Of a stretch of 64,000 bases of DNA, positions 34,929-47,048 are shown in pieces. The translations under genes were made by a program, and so were the position numbers. The notes beneath the pieces were generated by a model, which was not told the origin of the DNA, did no database searches, and saw only the letters and a program-made list of their open reading frames with translations. This stretch comes from JAJFGI01 sp036397065 (GTDB taxonomy: Bacteria; Pseudomonadota; Alphaproteobacteria; Kiloniellales; J153), in NCBI GenBank assembly GCA_036397065.1, contig DASWJP010000004.1, positions 39,192 to 103,191 on the forward strand, read 5' to 3'. The stretch's first letter is position 1, and each line of letters begins with the position of its first letter.

Positions 34929-35768
34929 GTGCCCGAATTGCCCGAGGTTGAGACCGTCGTCCGCGGCCTGCGGCCCTGCCTGGAAGGCCGCCGCCTGGTC
35001 CGGGTCGAACAGCGCCGGGCCGATTTGCGCTTCCCCCTGCCGCCGAAATTCGCCAGCCGCCTGCGCGGCCGCGTGGTCCGCCACGTGGGCCGGCGCGCCA
35101 AGTACATCGTCATCTACCTGGACGACGGCCAGGTTCTGCTCTGTCATCTGGGCATGAGCGGGCGGGTGCTGCTGGTCGACCGAGATGCGCCGCCGCCGGG
35201 GCCGCACGATCACATCATTCTGGCCACCGATCATGGCCAGGAGATCCGCTACAACGATGCCCGCCGCTTCGGCATGATGGATCTGACCGACGAGGTCGGG
35301 CTGGTCGGCCATCCGCTGCTGGCCAATCTCGGGCCCGAGCCCCTGAGCAACAGCTTCAACGGGCCGGAGCTGGCCAAGCGCCTGGCCGGCAAGCGGGTCT
35401 CCATCAAGGCCGCGTTGATGGATCAGCGGGTGGTCGCCGGATTGGGCAACATCTATGTCAGCGAAAGCCTGTTCCTGGCCGGCCTGTCGCCGCGCCGGCA
35501 GGCCTATACGGTGCAAGGCGGCCGCGCCGAGCGCCTGGCGGCGGCGATCCGCGACGTGCTCACCCGCGCCATCGATGCGGGCGGCTCGTCCTTGCGCGAC
35601 TATGTGCAGACCGACGGCGAGCTTGGCTATTTCCAGCATGCATGGGCGGTCTACGATCGCGCGGGCGAGCCGTGCCCCGGGTGCGATTGCGATCACTCCG
35701 GCGGCGGCATTCGCCGCATCGTGCAATCGGGCCGCGCCACTTACTATTGTGCCGCGCGCCAGCGGTAG
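34929..35768 (+). CDS. mutM: Formamidopyrimidine-DNA glycosylase MutM with altered zinc finger
   Basis: Base-excision glycosylase/AP lyase for 8-oxoguanine. 279 aa from GTG 34929, so that after Met removal the protein starts PELPEVETV with catalytic Pro and Glu in place. The lesion-recognition and helix-two-turn-helix parts (VAGLGNIYVSE) are normal. The C-terminal zinc finger is incomplete: Cys249, Cys252 and Cys274 are present but the fourth ligand position is Arg277 (YCAARQR where YCxxCQ is expected). Cys254 and His256 lie nearby and might substitute. Divergent from ubiE. Confidence 0.94.
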   Translation: MPELPEVETVVRGLRPCLEGRRLVRVEQRRADLRFPLPPKFASRLRGRVVRHVGRRAKYIVIYLDDGQVLLCHLGMSGRVLLVDRDAPPPGPHDHIILATDHGQEIRYNDARRFGMMDLTDEVGLVGHPLLANLGPEPLSNSFNGPELAKRLAGKRVSIKAALMDQRVVAGLGNIYVSESLFLAGLSPRRQAYTVQGGRAERLAAAIRDVLTRAIDAGGSSLRDYVQTDGELGYFQHAWAVYDRAGEPCPGCDCDHSGGGIRRIVQSGRATYYCAARQR

Positions 35769-35784
35769 GGTAGAGAAAGCGCCC

Positions 35785-36198
35785 ATGACAGGACGATCGA
35801 CCCGCCGATATTCCATCTGTTGGCGGAGTCGCGTCCCGGCGGCGGTGCTGGCCTGCGTGTTCTCGGTGGTCCTCTGCGCGGTTGCCCCAGGCCCCGGCGC
35901 GGCCGATGGCGCGGGCTTCGTCGCCGGTGTCGAGGATCTGCCGCTGATGGCGGGATTGGCGGACGTGGCCAATGCCGGTGTGGTCTTCGACAAGCCCGGC
36001 GGGCGCATCGTCGAAGCTTACGCGGAAGGTGCGGTCAGCCGCGCCGATGTGCTCGGCTTCTATCGCCAGACATTGCCGCAACTGGGCTGGCAGACGGCCG
36101 GCGAAACCGCCTTCACGCGCGAGGGAGAGCGCTTGGAGATCGTCATTCTCGGCAGCGACGGCGATCTGGTCGTTCGCTTCACCCTGCAACCGGACTAA
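35785..36198 (+). CDS. Small exported protein of unknown function
   Basis: 137 aa from ATG 35785. A basic N-terminus and hydrophobic stretch (about 15-38) look like a signal peptide. The mature part contains DLPLMAGL, FDKPGGRIVEAYAEG, VLGFYRQTLPQLGW and a C-terminal beta-rich RLEIVILGSDGDLVVRFTL. I do not recognise a named domain; the pattern is of a small periplasmic protein. It sits between mutM and an enoyl-CoA hydratase gene. Confidence 0.7.
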   Translation: MTGRSTRRYSICWRSRVPAAVLACVFSVVLCAVAPGPGAADGAGFVAGVEDLPLMAGLADVANAGVVFDKPGGRIVEAYAEGAVSRADVLGFYRQTLPQLGWQTAGETAFTREGERLEIVILGSDGDLVVRFTLQPD

Positions 36199-36243
36199 CA
36201 CCGCCCTTCTCATCGGGGCGAAGTGCTGAAGGAGAACAGCCGC

Positions 36244-37020
36244 ATGACCTATGAAAACATCATCGTCGAGACCCGGGGACATGTCGGCGTCATCACCTTG
36301 AACCGGCCGAAGGCGCTCAATGCCCTGTGCATCGCCTTGATCGACGAGCTGGCACGGGCCCTGGATGGCTTCGAGGCCGACGATGCCATCGGCTGCATCG
36401 TGCTCACCGGCTCGGAAAAAGCCTTCGCCGCCGGCGCCGACATCAAGGAGATGAAGGACAAGACCTACATGCAGGTCTACACCGAGGACTTCATCACTTC
36501 CGGTTGGGAGCGCCTGGCGCAGACGCGCAAGCCGGTGATCGCCGCAGTGGCCGGCTATGCCCTGGGCGGCGGCTGCGAGATCGCCATGATGTGCGACATC
36601 ATCATCGCCGCCGATACGGCAAAATTCGGTCAGCCGGAGATCACCCTCGGCACCATTCCCGGCTCCGGCGGCACGCAACGACTGACCCGCGCCGTCGGCA
36701 AGGCCAAGGCCATGGAGATGTGCCTGACCGGCCGCCTGATGGACGCGGCGGAGGCCGAGCGCTCGGGCCTGGTGGCGCGCGTCGTGCCCGCCGCCGATCT
36801 CATGACCGAGGCCCTGAAGACGGCGGAGAAGATCGCCGCCCTCTCCCACCCCGTGGTCATGATGGCCAAGGAGGCGGTGAACCGGGCCTTCGAGACCACC
36901 CTGGCCGAGGGCATCAAGTTCGAGCGCCGGGTCTTCCACGCGACGTTTGCGACCGAGGACCAGAAAGAGGGCATGGCGGCCTTTGCCGACAAGCGCCCGG
37001 CCAACTGGAAACACCGCTGA
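36244..37020 (+). CDS. Enoyl-CoA hydratase
   Basis: Crotonase-family enzyme, 258 aa from ATG 36244, with AAGGAGAAC upstream (GTG 36223 also possible). The oxyanion-hole segments are GSEKAFAAGADIKEM (about 58-72) and YALGGGCEIAMMCDI. The catalytic glutamates are in GCE and QPEITLGTIPG, so it should hydrate enoyl-CoA in fatty-acid beta-oxidation. It is followed by rpsT. Confidence 0.92.
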   Translation: MTYENIIVETRGHVGVITLNRPKALNALCIALIDELARALDGFEADDAIGCIVLTGSEKAFAAGADIKEMKDKTYMQVYTEDFITSGWERLAQTRKPVIAAVAGYALGGGCEIAMMCDIIIAADTAKFGQPEITLGTIPGSGGTQRLTRAVGKAKAMEMCLTGRLMDAAEAERSGLVARVVPAADLMTEALKTAEKIAALSHPVVMMAKEAVNRAFETTLAEGIKFERRVFHATFATEDQKEGMAAFADKRPANWKHR

Positions 37021-37144
37021 AAGCCTGGGATTCGGCCATTCCCATAGCCGCTCGCCCGGCCCCCGGCGGTTTGCTTGACGGCGCCCCGTCCGGCGTCTAT
37101 AACCCCGGCCTTCCGCCAATTTCCCTTACGGATACGTCGCGCCC

Positions 37145-37408
37145 ATGGCCAATCATCAATCCGCAAAGAAACGCATCCGGCGCAACGAGCGCTTCCGCGA
37201 AGTCAACGGCGCCCGCGTCGGCCGGGTCCGTACCTATCTGAAATCCGTCGAACTGGCGATCGCCAGCGGCGACAAGGGCGCGGCGCAGACCGCGTTCAAG
37301 GAGGCACAGCCCGAACTGCATCGCGGTGTCGGCGCCGGTGTCATTCATCGCAAGTCGGCCGCGCGCCGTCTTTCGCGTCTGTCCTCGCGCATCAAATCCA
37401 TGGGCTGA
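37145..37408 (+). CDS. rpsT: 30S ribosomal protein S20
   Basis: 87 aa, standard length, very basic. It begins MANHQSAKKRIRRNERFR and ends with the RKSAARRLSRLSSRIKSMG helix. A U-less GC hairpin (GCGCGGCG/CGCCGCGC, 37416-37423 with 37428-37435) lies just after the stop. It lies upstream of dnaA, an arrangement frequent in alphaproteobacteria. Confidence 0.96.
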   Translation: MANHQSAKKRIRRNERFREVNGARVGRVRTYLKSVELAIASGDKGAAQTAFKEAQPELHRGVGAGVIHRKSAARRLSRLSSRIKSMG

Positions 37409-38092
37409 ATCGGCCGCGCGGCGTCCACGCCGCGCGCCTGCGATCCGTGACGACCCGGGCTTGGGCCCGCGGCCGGCGTTGCTGCGTGTCACATGCCTGC
37501 ATCCACGCCACATGTTTCATGCACAGGTTTGTGCCGTGGCAATACGTTAACCGCACGTTCTTCATGTAGACGATTGGAGTCGTACATTTGGGCCACACCG
37601 CGGCAAAAAAACCACGTTCTCTTTTCGATCTTCTTGCCACATCTGACCATGACGGTTAGAGTTGAATTCTTGGCTCGTCGGTGGATGGTGCAAGTAAAAC
37701 CGACGCAAGAAGAAATAATGATACCCCGCTGAAGTGTCTCGATGGGAGGCTTTCTTTTGAGCGGGAATGCACGCCGGGGGATTACCAACAAAAATGACTC
37801 TTCTGCGCTGAGCATTGAAATAAATTTTTCAAGCTCCGCAAGAAATCGACGTACCAAAATTACATGGTTGCAGGAGTCAGGTTTGCGCAATGATCGATAT
37901 CGACGATCTTGCATTCTGTCGTCAGCGCAAGACTAAGCGTTGATGCGCTTGGTTCGCGGCGGTGCAAAACCGCCACGGTACTAGGCGCGGCGGAATCCTC
38001 GTGTGCGGATGTGGTCGAGCGGTGGGCGGCTGCCGGTTTAGGGGTAAACGGCAACCTGTCTGACATGGGGGGGAGATGCGGGGGGATCGAGG
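37409..38092. other. Long AT-richer gap between rpsT and dnaA
   Basis: 684 bases without a convincing gene, although the rest of the window is almost fully coding. The stretch from about 37590 to 37930 is visibly AT-richer than its surroundings. One near-match to a DnaA box, TCATGCACA (37517-37525), is seen. Hairpins are GGCGGT/ACCGCC (37958-37963 with 37969-37974) and TGCCGGTTTA/TAAACGGCA with one bulge (38031-38053). It probably contains the dnaA promoter and leader; a replication origin is possible but unproven. Confidence 0.5.
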
Positions 38093-39541
38093 GTGAAAGA
38101 GATGGCCGGCGATGATCGAGCGGCATCGCTTGACGAACAGTGGGCCCGGGTGCGCGGGCGGTTGCGCGGGGAAGTGGGCGAGGCCGCATACCGGAGCTGG
38201 CTGAAGCCTCTGACCTTGGTCAGCGTCAAGAAGAACGTGGTGCGCCTGGCGGTGCCGACCCGCTTCATGCGCGATTGGGTGTTGGGCAACTACGCCCAGC
38301 GTATCGAGGCCCTGTGGCGCGACGAGGATTTGGACGTGGCCCAGGTGGAGATCGTGGTGCAGCCGCCGGAGCGGCCGACGCCGCGTCCGGAGAGCACCCC
38401 CAGAAAGACGAAACCCTCGGCACCGGCCGCACCCACGGCGGCACCGGAGCGGGCGATCAGCCCGCGGGCCCGCCTGTCGGTGCCCGCATCGTCGGAAAGC
38501 GAGCCGACCTATCCGGACGTCAGCGCCCCGCTCGACGAGCGCTTTACGTTCGAGAACTTCATCGTCGGCAAGCCGAACGAATTGGCCTACGCGGCGGCGC
38601 GGCGGGTGGCCGAGGCGCGCACCGTGCCTTTCAATCCGCTGTTCCTGTATGGTCCGGTGGGTTTGGGCAAGACCCATCTGATGCATGCCATCGCCTGGCA
38701 GATCAAGGCGGTCTCGCCCAAGCGGCGGATCATCTATCTCTCGGCGGAAAAGTTCATGTACCAGTTCGTGCGCGCCCTGCGCACCAAGGACACCATGGCC
38801 TTCAAGGAGCAATTCCGCTCGGTCGATGTGCTGATGATCGACGACGTGCAGTTCATCGGCGGCCGCGAGGCGACCCAGGAGGAGTTCTTCCACACCTTCA
38901 ACACCCTGGTGGATCAGAACCGGCAAGTGGTGATTTCGGCCGACAAAAGCCCCTCCGATCTGGAAGGTGTCGAGGAGCGCATGCGCTCCCGCCTCGGTTG
39001 GGGCCTGGTGGCCGACATCCATCCCACCACCTACGAGTTGCGCCTGGGCATTCTGCAGTCCAAGGCGGAGCAGTCGGGTGCGGCGATCCCTGCCAAGGTG
39101 CTCGAGTTCCTGGCCCACAAGATCGTCTCCAACGTGCGCGAGCTGGAAGGGGCGCTGAATCGCATTGTCGCCCATGCCACCCTGGTCGGGCGGCCGGTGG
39201 CCCTGGAATCGACCCAGGAGGTGCTGCACGATCTGCTGCGCGCCAACGACCGGCGGGTGACCATCGAGGAGATCCAGAAGCGGGTCTCCGAGCATTTCAA
39301 TGTGCGGGTCACCGACATGCACTCGGCCCGGCGGGCCCGGGCCGTCGCCCGGCCCCGGCAGGTGGCCATGTACCTGGCCAAACAGCTCACCGCCCGCTCC
39401 CTGCCCGAGATCGGGCGCAAATTCGGCGGCCGCGACCACACCACGGTCATGCACGCCGTGCGCCGCATCGAGGAGCTGAAGGCCACCGACCCCAGCTTCG
39501 CCGAGGATGTGGAGCTGCTGCGGCGCATGCTCGAGGCCTAA
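38093..39541 (+). CDS. dnaA: Chromosomal replication initiator DnaA
   Basis: Initiator ATPase that melts oriC. 482 aa from GTG 38093; ATG 38102 is close and equally plausible. Domain I (about 10-90) contains EAAYRSWLKPL. A Pro/Ala-rich linker follows (about 95-150). AAA+ domain III has GPVGLGKTHLMH (about 187-198), LMIDDVQFIGG and a sensor region. Domain IV HTH carries the DnaA-box signature GRDHTTVMHAVRRIEEL near residues 444-460. A hairpin in the leader (38031-38053) may influence translation. Confidence 0.97.
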   Translation: MKEMAGDDRAASLDEQWARVRGRLRGEVGEAAYRSWLKPLTLVSVKKNVVRLAVPTRFMRDWVLGNYAQRIEALWRDEDLDVAQVEIVVQPPERPTPRPESTPRKTKPSAPAAPTAAPERAISPRARLSVPASSESEPTYPDVSAPLDERFTFENFIVGKPNELAYAAARRVAEARTVPFNPLFLYGPVGLGKTHLMHAIAWQIKAVSPKRRIIYLSAEKFMYQFVRALRTKDTMAFKEQFRSVDVLMIDDVQFIGGREATQEEFFHTFNTLVDQNRQVVISADKSPSDLEGVEERMRSRLGWGLVADIHPTTYELRLGILQSKAEQSGAAIPAKVLEFLAHKIVSNVRELEGALNRIVAHATLVGRPVALESTQEVLHDLLRANDRRVTIEEIQKRVSEHFNVRVTDMHSARRARAVARPRQVAMYLAKQLTARSLPEIGRKFGGRDHTTVMHAVRRIEELKATDPSFAEDVELLRRMLEA

Positions 39542-39897
39542 GGCCGGGGCCCAGTACCGGGGCCTAGTCCCCGGGGGCAGAACCCGGGGTCAAAACCCCG
39601 GGTCTCGGAGCCTTAATCCGGGCCCAAGATCAGGCCCAAATTCCGCCCTTAAATCGGGTCCGGCGGACGCGCATTGCATTTACCTTTCGGGGGTGTCCGG
39701 GCTATACTACGGCCCCGTATCCCTCGGTGGACTCAAGCGATCCCCAAAAGCGGTGCGGACGGGTCTTGGCGGCCCCGGATCCGAGAGCAAATAGCCCCGG
39801 AACCGGGACCTCTCGTGGGCCCGGCCCACCTGGACACCGCAAGTCGACAAAGCGTGCAAGAGACACGATCACGCCGACCGGAAGGCAAGCTGGCAAC
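39542..39897. other. dnaA-dnaN intergenic region with GC palindromes
   Basis: 356 bases. The first part holds nested GC palindromes: CCGGGG/CCCCGG near 39558-39575 and a perfect 9-bp ACCCGGGGT/ACCCCGGGT hairpin with CAAA loop (39582-39590 with 39595-39603). The middle holds a promoter (39679-39708). The last 190 bases form the dnaN leader, in which I see no clear element. Confidence 0.6.
39679..39708 (+). promoter_or_regulatory. Candidate sigma-70 promoter for dnaN
   Basis: TTTACC (39679-39684), 18-base spacer and TATACT (39703-39708). The -10 matches five of six consensus bases. It would give a leader of about 180 bases before the dnaN ATG and separate control from dnaA. Confidence 0.55.
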
Positions 39898-41016
39898 ATG
39901 AAGCTGACCATAGAACGCACCGCCCTACTCAAGACCCTGGCCCATGTCCAAAGCGTGGTCGAGCGGCGCAATACCATCCCGATCCTCTCCAACGTGCTGA
40001 TGGAAGCGGCCAAGGGCGAGCTGGCGCTGACCGCCACCGACATGGACCTGACCATCGTCGATGCGGTTGCCGCCGAGGTCGCCAAGCCGGGGGCGACCAC
40101 CGTCTCGGCGCACACCTTCTACGATATCGTGCGCAAGCTGCCCGAAGGGGCGCAGGTGGAAATCGCCACCTCCGGCGACGGCGCCCAGCTGACGGTCAAG
40201 GCCGGCCGCTCGGTCTTCACCCTGGCGACCTTGCCGAAAGAGGATTTTCCGACCATCGGCGCGGTCGATCTGCCGCACGAGTTTCGCCTGGCCGGCCGCG
40301 AGCTGCGCAATCTGATCGACCGGACCCGTTTTGCCATCTCGACCGAGGAGACACGCTACTACCTCAACGGCATCTACGTGCATGCCAGCGAGGCCAACGG
40401 CGTGCAAACCCTGCGCGCCGTGGCGACCGATGGCCATCGCCTGGCCCGCTTCGAGATGCCGCTGCCCGACGGCGCCACCGGCCTGCCCGGCGTCATCGTG
40501 CCGCGCAAGGCTGTGAACGAGCTGCGCAAGCTGATCGACGAGACCGAGGAGCCGGTGACCATCGCGCTCTCCGATACCAAGATCCGATTCGCCTTCGGCC
40601 CCACGGTGCTGACCTCGAAGCTGATCGACGGCACGTTCCCCGATTACGAGCGGGTCATTCCGGTCGGCAACGACAAGGTGATCGAGGTCGATTGCCAATC
40701 CTTCGCCCAGGCGGTCGACCGGGTGTCGACCATCTCGTCGGAGAAAAGCCGGGCGGTGAAACTGATCATCGAGAACGGCGGCATCACGCTTTCGGCCAGC
40801 AGCCCGGAGAACGGCACGGCCACCGAAGAGATCGAAATCAACTACACCGGCCCGGGCATCGAGATCGGCTTCAATTCGCGCTATCTGCTCGACATCGCCC
40901 AGCAGATCGAAGGCGAGGCGGCGGAGATCAGCCTGGCGGATTCGGCCTCGCCGACCATCGTCCGAGATCGGGCGGATCCCAGCGCCCTCTACGTTCTCAT
41001 GCCCATGCGGGTTTAA
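39898..41016 (+). CDS. dnaN: DNA polymerase III beta subunit (sliding clamp)
   Basis: 372 aa clamp that tethers Pol III to DNA. The ATG at 39898 starts MKLTIERTALLKTLAHVQSVVERRNTIPILSNVLM, the canonical beginning. An open extension from 39727 has no homology and is ignored. The C-terminus ends YVLMPMRV, with the hydrophobic binding cleft residues expected there. Followed by recF after about 50 bases. Confidence 0.97.
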   Translation: MKLTIERTALLKTLAHVQSVVERRNTIPILSNVLMEAAKGELALTATDMDLTIVDAVAAEVAKPGATTVSAHTFYDIVRKLPEGAQVEIATSGDGAQLTVKAGRSVFTLATLPKEDFPTIGAVDLPHEFRLAGRELRNLIDRTRFAISTEETRYYLNGIYVHASEANGVQTLRAVATDGHRLARFEMPLPDGATGLPGVIVPRKAVNELRKLIDETEEPVTIALSDTKIRFAFGPTVLTSKLIDGTFPDYERVIPVGNDKVIEVDCQSFAQAVDRVSTISSEKSRAVKLIIENGGITLSASSPENGTATEEIEINYTGPGIEIGFNSRYLLDIAQQIEGEAAEISLADSASPTIVRDRADPSALYVLMPMRV

Positions 41017-41065
41017 GCGGCGAAAGCCGGCACGAACATTGGCAAACAGGTCAACCTTTCAGACA

Positions 41066-42333
41066 ATGCAAGCGGCTGAGCCAGTAGCAGTGCCCAGCCC
41101 TCGGGCGTGGCTGGCGCGCCTGTCGCTGAGCCGGTTCCGCTGCTACCACCAGGCCGAGGTGGTGACCGACGGCCGGCCGGTGGTGCTGACCGGCCCGAAC
41201 GGTGCCGGCAAGACCAACCTGCTGGAGGCCATCTCCTTCTTGTCGCCCGGCCGCGGCTTGCGCCGGGCCCGGCTCTCGGAGGTCGATCGGCACGACCGGG
41301 GTGCCGCACATGCGCATGATGCGATCGATGGTTCCGCGATCAATGGTGCGCAGAGCAGTCCCTGGGCGGTGGCCGGCACCGTGATGACTCCCGAGGGCGC
41401 GCGCGATGTGGGTACCGGCCGCGATGCGGGTGTCGGTGGGGCCGGCGGGACGGAGTCCGAGGTCAGCCGCGAGCGCCGCGTGGTCAAGATCGACGGAGCG
41501 TTTGCGCGCAGCCAGCAGATGCTCGGCGAGGTCGTCAGCATGACCTGGCTGACGCCGCAGATGGACGGCCTGTTCCGCGACAGTGCCGGCGGCCGCCGGC
41601 GTTTTCTCGACCGCCTGGTGTACGGCTTCGATTCGGCCCATGCGGGACGCGTGGCCGCCTATGAGCAAAGCCTGCGCGACCGGGCGCGGCTGCTCAAGTC
41701 GGGCGGCGCCGACGACGGCTGGCTCAGCGCGCTCGAAGACACCATGGCGCGCCACGGGGTGGCCATCGCCGCCGCCCGGCGCGAACTGGTAGATCGCCTG
41801 GCGCGCGCCTGCGCGGTGCGCGTCGGCGCCTTTCCGGTCGCCGGCCTGGCCTTGCGCGGCCAGGTGGATGAGTGGCTCGGCGACAGGCCGGCCCTGCGCG
41901 CCGAGGAGACTTTGCGCGCCGAGCTGGCGGCCACGCGCCGCCGCGACGCCCAGGCCGGCGGTTCCGCCATCGGCCCGCACCGCAGCGATCTGCTGGTCCG
42001 CCACCTGGACCGGGACATGGCCGCGGCCGATTGTTCCACCGGCGAGCAGAAGGCGCTGCTCATCTCGATTGTTCTGGCGCACGCCCGGCTGATTGCCCTG
42101 CACCGGGGGGCGGCGCCGTTGCTGCTGCTCGACGAGGTGGCGGCGCATCTCGACGAACTTCGCCGCGAGGCTCTCTACGACGAAATTCTGGCGCTCGGTG
42201 CGCAAGCCTGGCTGACCGGCACCGATGCGGGCGTGTTCGCGGGCCTCGGCGATGCGGCGCAATTTTTGAGCGTGCGCGATGCGGCCATCACCCAGGGGGC
42301 CGCGCCGCGGCCCGATCGACGGAGCGGCGTGTC

Positions 42334-42337
<4 letters not shown>
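41066..42337 (+). CDS. recF: DNA replication and repair protein RecF
   Basis: SMC-like ATPase that helps load RecA at gaps. 423 aa from ATG 41066 (TTG 41039 possible; neither has a clear Shine-Dalgarno sequence). Walker A GPNGAGKTNLLEAIS (about 43-57), signature motif STGEQKALLIS (about 325-335) and Walker B LLLLDEVAAHLD. Between about residues 80 and 140 there is a Gly/Ala/Asp-rich stretch longer than in E. coli RecF. The stop overlaps the gyrB start (ATGA). Confidence 0.94.
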
Positions 42338-44814
<2,477 letters not shown>

Positions 44815-45026
44815 TCGACAGGGCCCGCGATCCGCACGCGCGTACGTTTGACCCTCCACAACACCGGCACCGACACCACCGGCACCTGAACGATGACGCC
44901 AGAACAGGACGGCGGCCTGGACTCAACACCCTCTTGCCATGACATCGCCACAATCGCCCTCCTGATAGCGCCTATACTTGCCCACGGGCATGGCCCGGGC
45001 GGCGCGAATGCGCTAGAGAGCATGGA

Positions 45027-47048
45027 ATGACCAAACACCGGGGACGGGATACAGCGGGCCGCAACGGGGGCCGCAACGGGGGCCGTGCCGGCCAGGGATA
45101 CAAGCGCGCCGGGCAGGGCTGGTTCCTGCGTCTGCTGATCTGGGGCGGCAGCCTGGCCATCTGGGGCGCCATCGCGGTGGCCGGGCTGGTGGCCTGGTAC
45201 GCCTACGATCTGCCGCGCATCGACGAGATCGCATCGGTCACCCGGCAGCCCAGCATCACGCTGATGGCCGCCGACGGCACCCTCCTGACCACCTTTGGCG
45301 ACGTCTATGGCGAGACCGTCAACGTGCGCGATCTGCCGCCGTACCTGCCACGCGCGGTGATGGCGGTCGAGGACCGGCGGTTCTACGATCACTTCGGCAT
45401 CGACCTGCTGGGCCTGGCCCGTGCCATGGCGGTCAATGTCCGGGCCGGGCGCGTGGTTCAGGGCGGCTCGACGATCACCCAGCAGTTGGCCAAGAACCTG
45501 TTCCTCACCCCCGACCGCACCGTCAAACGCAAGGTTCAGGAAATGCTGCTCGCCTTCTGGCTGGAGCAAAAATTCAGCAAGGACCAGATTCTCAGCCTGT
45601 ACCTCAACCGGGTCTATTTCGGTGTCGGCACCTATGGTATCGACGCGGCCGCTTGGCACTACTTCGGCAAGCCGGCAACCCAGGTGAATCTCTACGAGGC
45701 GGCGCAACTGGCCGCTCTGCTCAAGGCACCGTCCCGCTACAACCCGGTGCGCGACCGCGATCTGGCGGACGAACGCACGGCCCTGGTCCTGCGCGCCATG
45801 GTCGATGCCGATTTCTTGCCGGCGGCGGATGCGGAGCAGGCCCTGGCGCGCAAAACCACCATGCGCGCCATCTCCGGCTCCCAGTCGCGCTATTTCTCCG
45901 ATTGGATCACGGCCCAGGTGGCCGGCTACGTCGGCCGGGTCGACGGCGATCTGACCGTGGTGACCACCCTCAATCCCTATCAACAGCGGGTCGCCGAGGA
46001 GGAACTGGCGGCCCTGCTCGATACGGACGGGGTCAAGCGCAAGGTCGGCCAGGGCGGGGTGGTCATCCTCGATCCCGACGGCGCGGTGCGCGCCATGGTC
46101 GGCGGCCGCGACTACGGCACCAGTCAGTTCAACCGGGTGACCCAAGCCTTGCGCCAGCCCGGCTCGGCCTTCAAGCCGTTCGTCTATCTGGCGGCAATGG
46201 AGGAAGGGCTGACCCCCGACGACCGGGTGGTCGACGCGCCGGTGGAGATCGAAGGCTGGACGCCGAAGAACTATGCCGAGCGCTTCTATGGCGAGGTGAC
46301 GGTGCGCGAGGCCTTTGCCCGCTCGCTCAACGCCGCCACCATCCGCCTCAGCCAGCGCGTCGGGCCCGACAAGGTGGCCTCCGCAGCCCGGCGCCTGGGA
46401 ATCACCTCGGATATCGAAGTGGCGCCCAGCATCGCCCTAGGCACCTCGGAGGTGACCTTGCTCGAATTGACCGGCGCCTATGCGGTCTTCGCCAATCACG
46501 GCAGCGGTGTGTGGCCCTATGGCATTGTCGAGATTCGCGGCCCCGGCGGCGAAGTTCTGTTTCGCCGCAGCGGCGGTGGCCCCGGGCGCGTGGTGCAGCC
46601 GCGCGTCGTCGAGAGCATGACCAACCTGATGACCGCCGTCGTTGCCTGGGGCAGCGGCAAGGGCGCCAATCCGAAACGGCCGGCGGCGGGCAAGACCGGC
46701 ACCAGCCAGGATTACCGCGATGCTTGGTTTGTCGGCTATACCGGCGAGCTGGTGGCCGGTGTCTGGCTGGGCAACGACGACGGCTCGCCGACCAGCGGGG
46801 TAACCGGCGGTTCGCTGCCGGCGGTGCTGTGGCGCCGGGTGGTCGAGCGCGCCCTCGAAGGCGCATCGCCCCGGCCGCTGCCCGGCGGCGGCGAGGTGAT
46901 CGCCGATGCCGGCAGCAGCAGAGACCGGGGCGGCGGAGATGATGGCGGCGGATTCATCGCGCGAATCCTGAAAAGCCTCGGCCAAGGCGCATCGCGCGAA
47001 CCGGCGCCGCGCGATCCCTCGACCCTGTTCAAGCGCCAGGACCCGTAA
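45027..47048 (+). CDS. Class A penicillin-binding protein (PBP1A-type)
   Basis: Bifunctional peptidoglycan glycosyltransferase/transpeptidase, 673 aa. A basic cytoplasmic N-terminus with tandem GGRN repeats (residues 11-22) precedes one transmembrane helix (about 35-57). The glycosyltransferase domain shows VEDRRFYDHFGID (about 112-124), GGSTITQQLAKNLFLT and EMLLAFWLE. The transpeptidase domain has SxxK in PGSAFKP (about 377-383), SLN and KTGTSQD. It is shorter than E. coli PBP1A, like PbpC/Pbp1-type enzymes of alphaproteobacteria. A -10-like TATACT lies at 44973-44978. Confidence 0.93.
   Translation: MTKHRGRDTAGRNGGRNGGRAGQGYKRAGQGWFLRLLIWGGSLAIWGAIAVAGLVAWYAYDLPRIDEIASVTRQPSITLMAADGTLLTTFGDVYGETVNVRDLPPYLPRAVMAVEDRRFYDHFGIDLLGLARAMAVNVRAGRVVQGGSTITQQLAKNLFLTPDRTVKRKVQEMLLAFWLEQKFSKDQILSLYLNRVYFGVGTYGIDAAAWHYFGKPATQVNLYEAAQLAALLKAPSRYNPVRDRDLADERTALVLRAMVDADFLPAADAEQALARKTTMRAISGSQSRYFSDWITAQVAGYVGRVDGDLTVVTTLNPYQQRVAEEELAALLDTDGVKRKVGQGGVVILDPDGAVRAMVGGRDYGTSQFNRVTQALRQPGSAFKPFVYLAAMEEGLTPDDRVVDAPVEIEGWTPKNYAERFYGEVTVREAFARSLNAATIRLSQRVGPDKVASAARRLGITSDIEVAPSIALGTSEVTLLELTGAYAVFANHGSGVWPYGIVEIRGPGGEVLFRRSGGGPGRVVQPRVVESMTNLMTAVVAWGSGKGANPKRPAAGKTGTSQDYRDAWFVGYTGELVAGVWLGNDDGSPTSGVTGGSLPAVLWRRVVERALEGASPRPLPGGGEVIADAGSSRDRGGGDDGGGFIARILKSLGQGASREPAPRDPSTLFKRQDP

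Noticed and set aside
32496..36008. Very long leftward open frame (about 1170 codons) reaching from ubiB across ubiE and mutM
   Set aside because: Only the first 515 codons (ubiB) have family motifs. The rest lies over ubiE in another frame and antisense to mutM; it is a high-GC artefact.
37493..37936. Two small rightward open frames (79 and 64 codons) in the gap before dnaA
   Set aside because: No Shine-Dalgarno sequence, no recognisable domain, composition of random AT-richer DNA.
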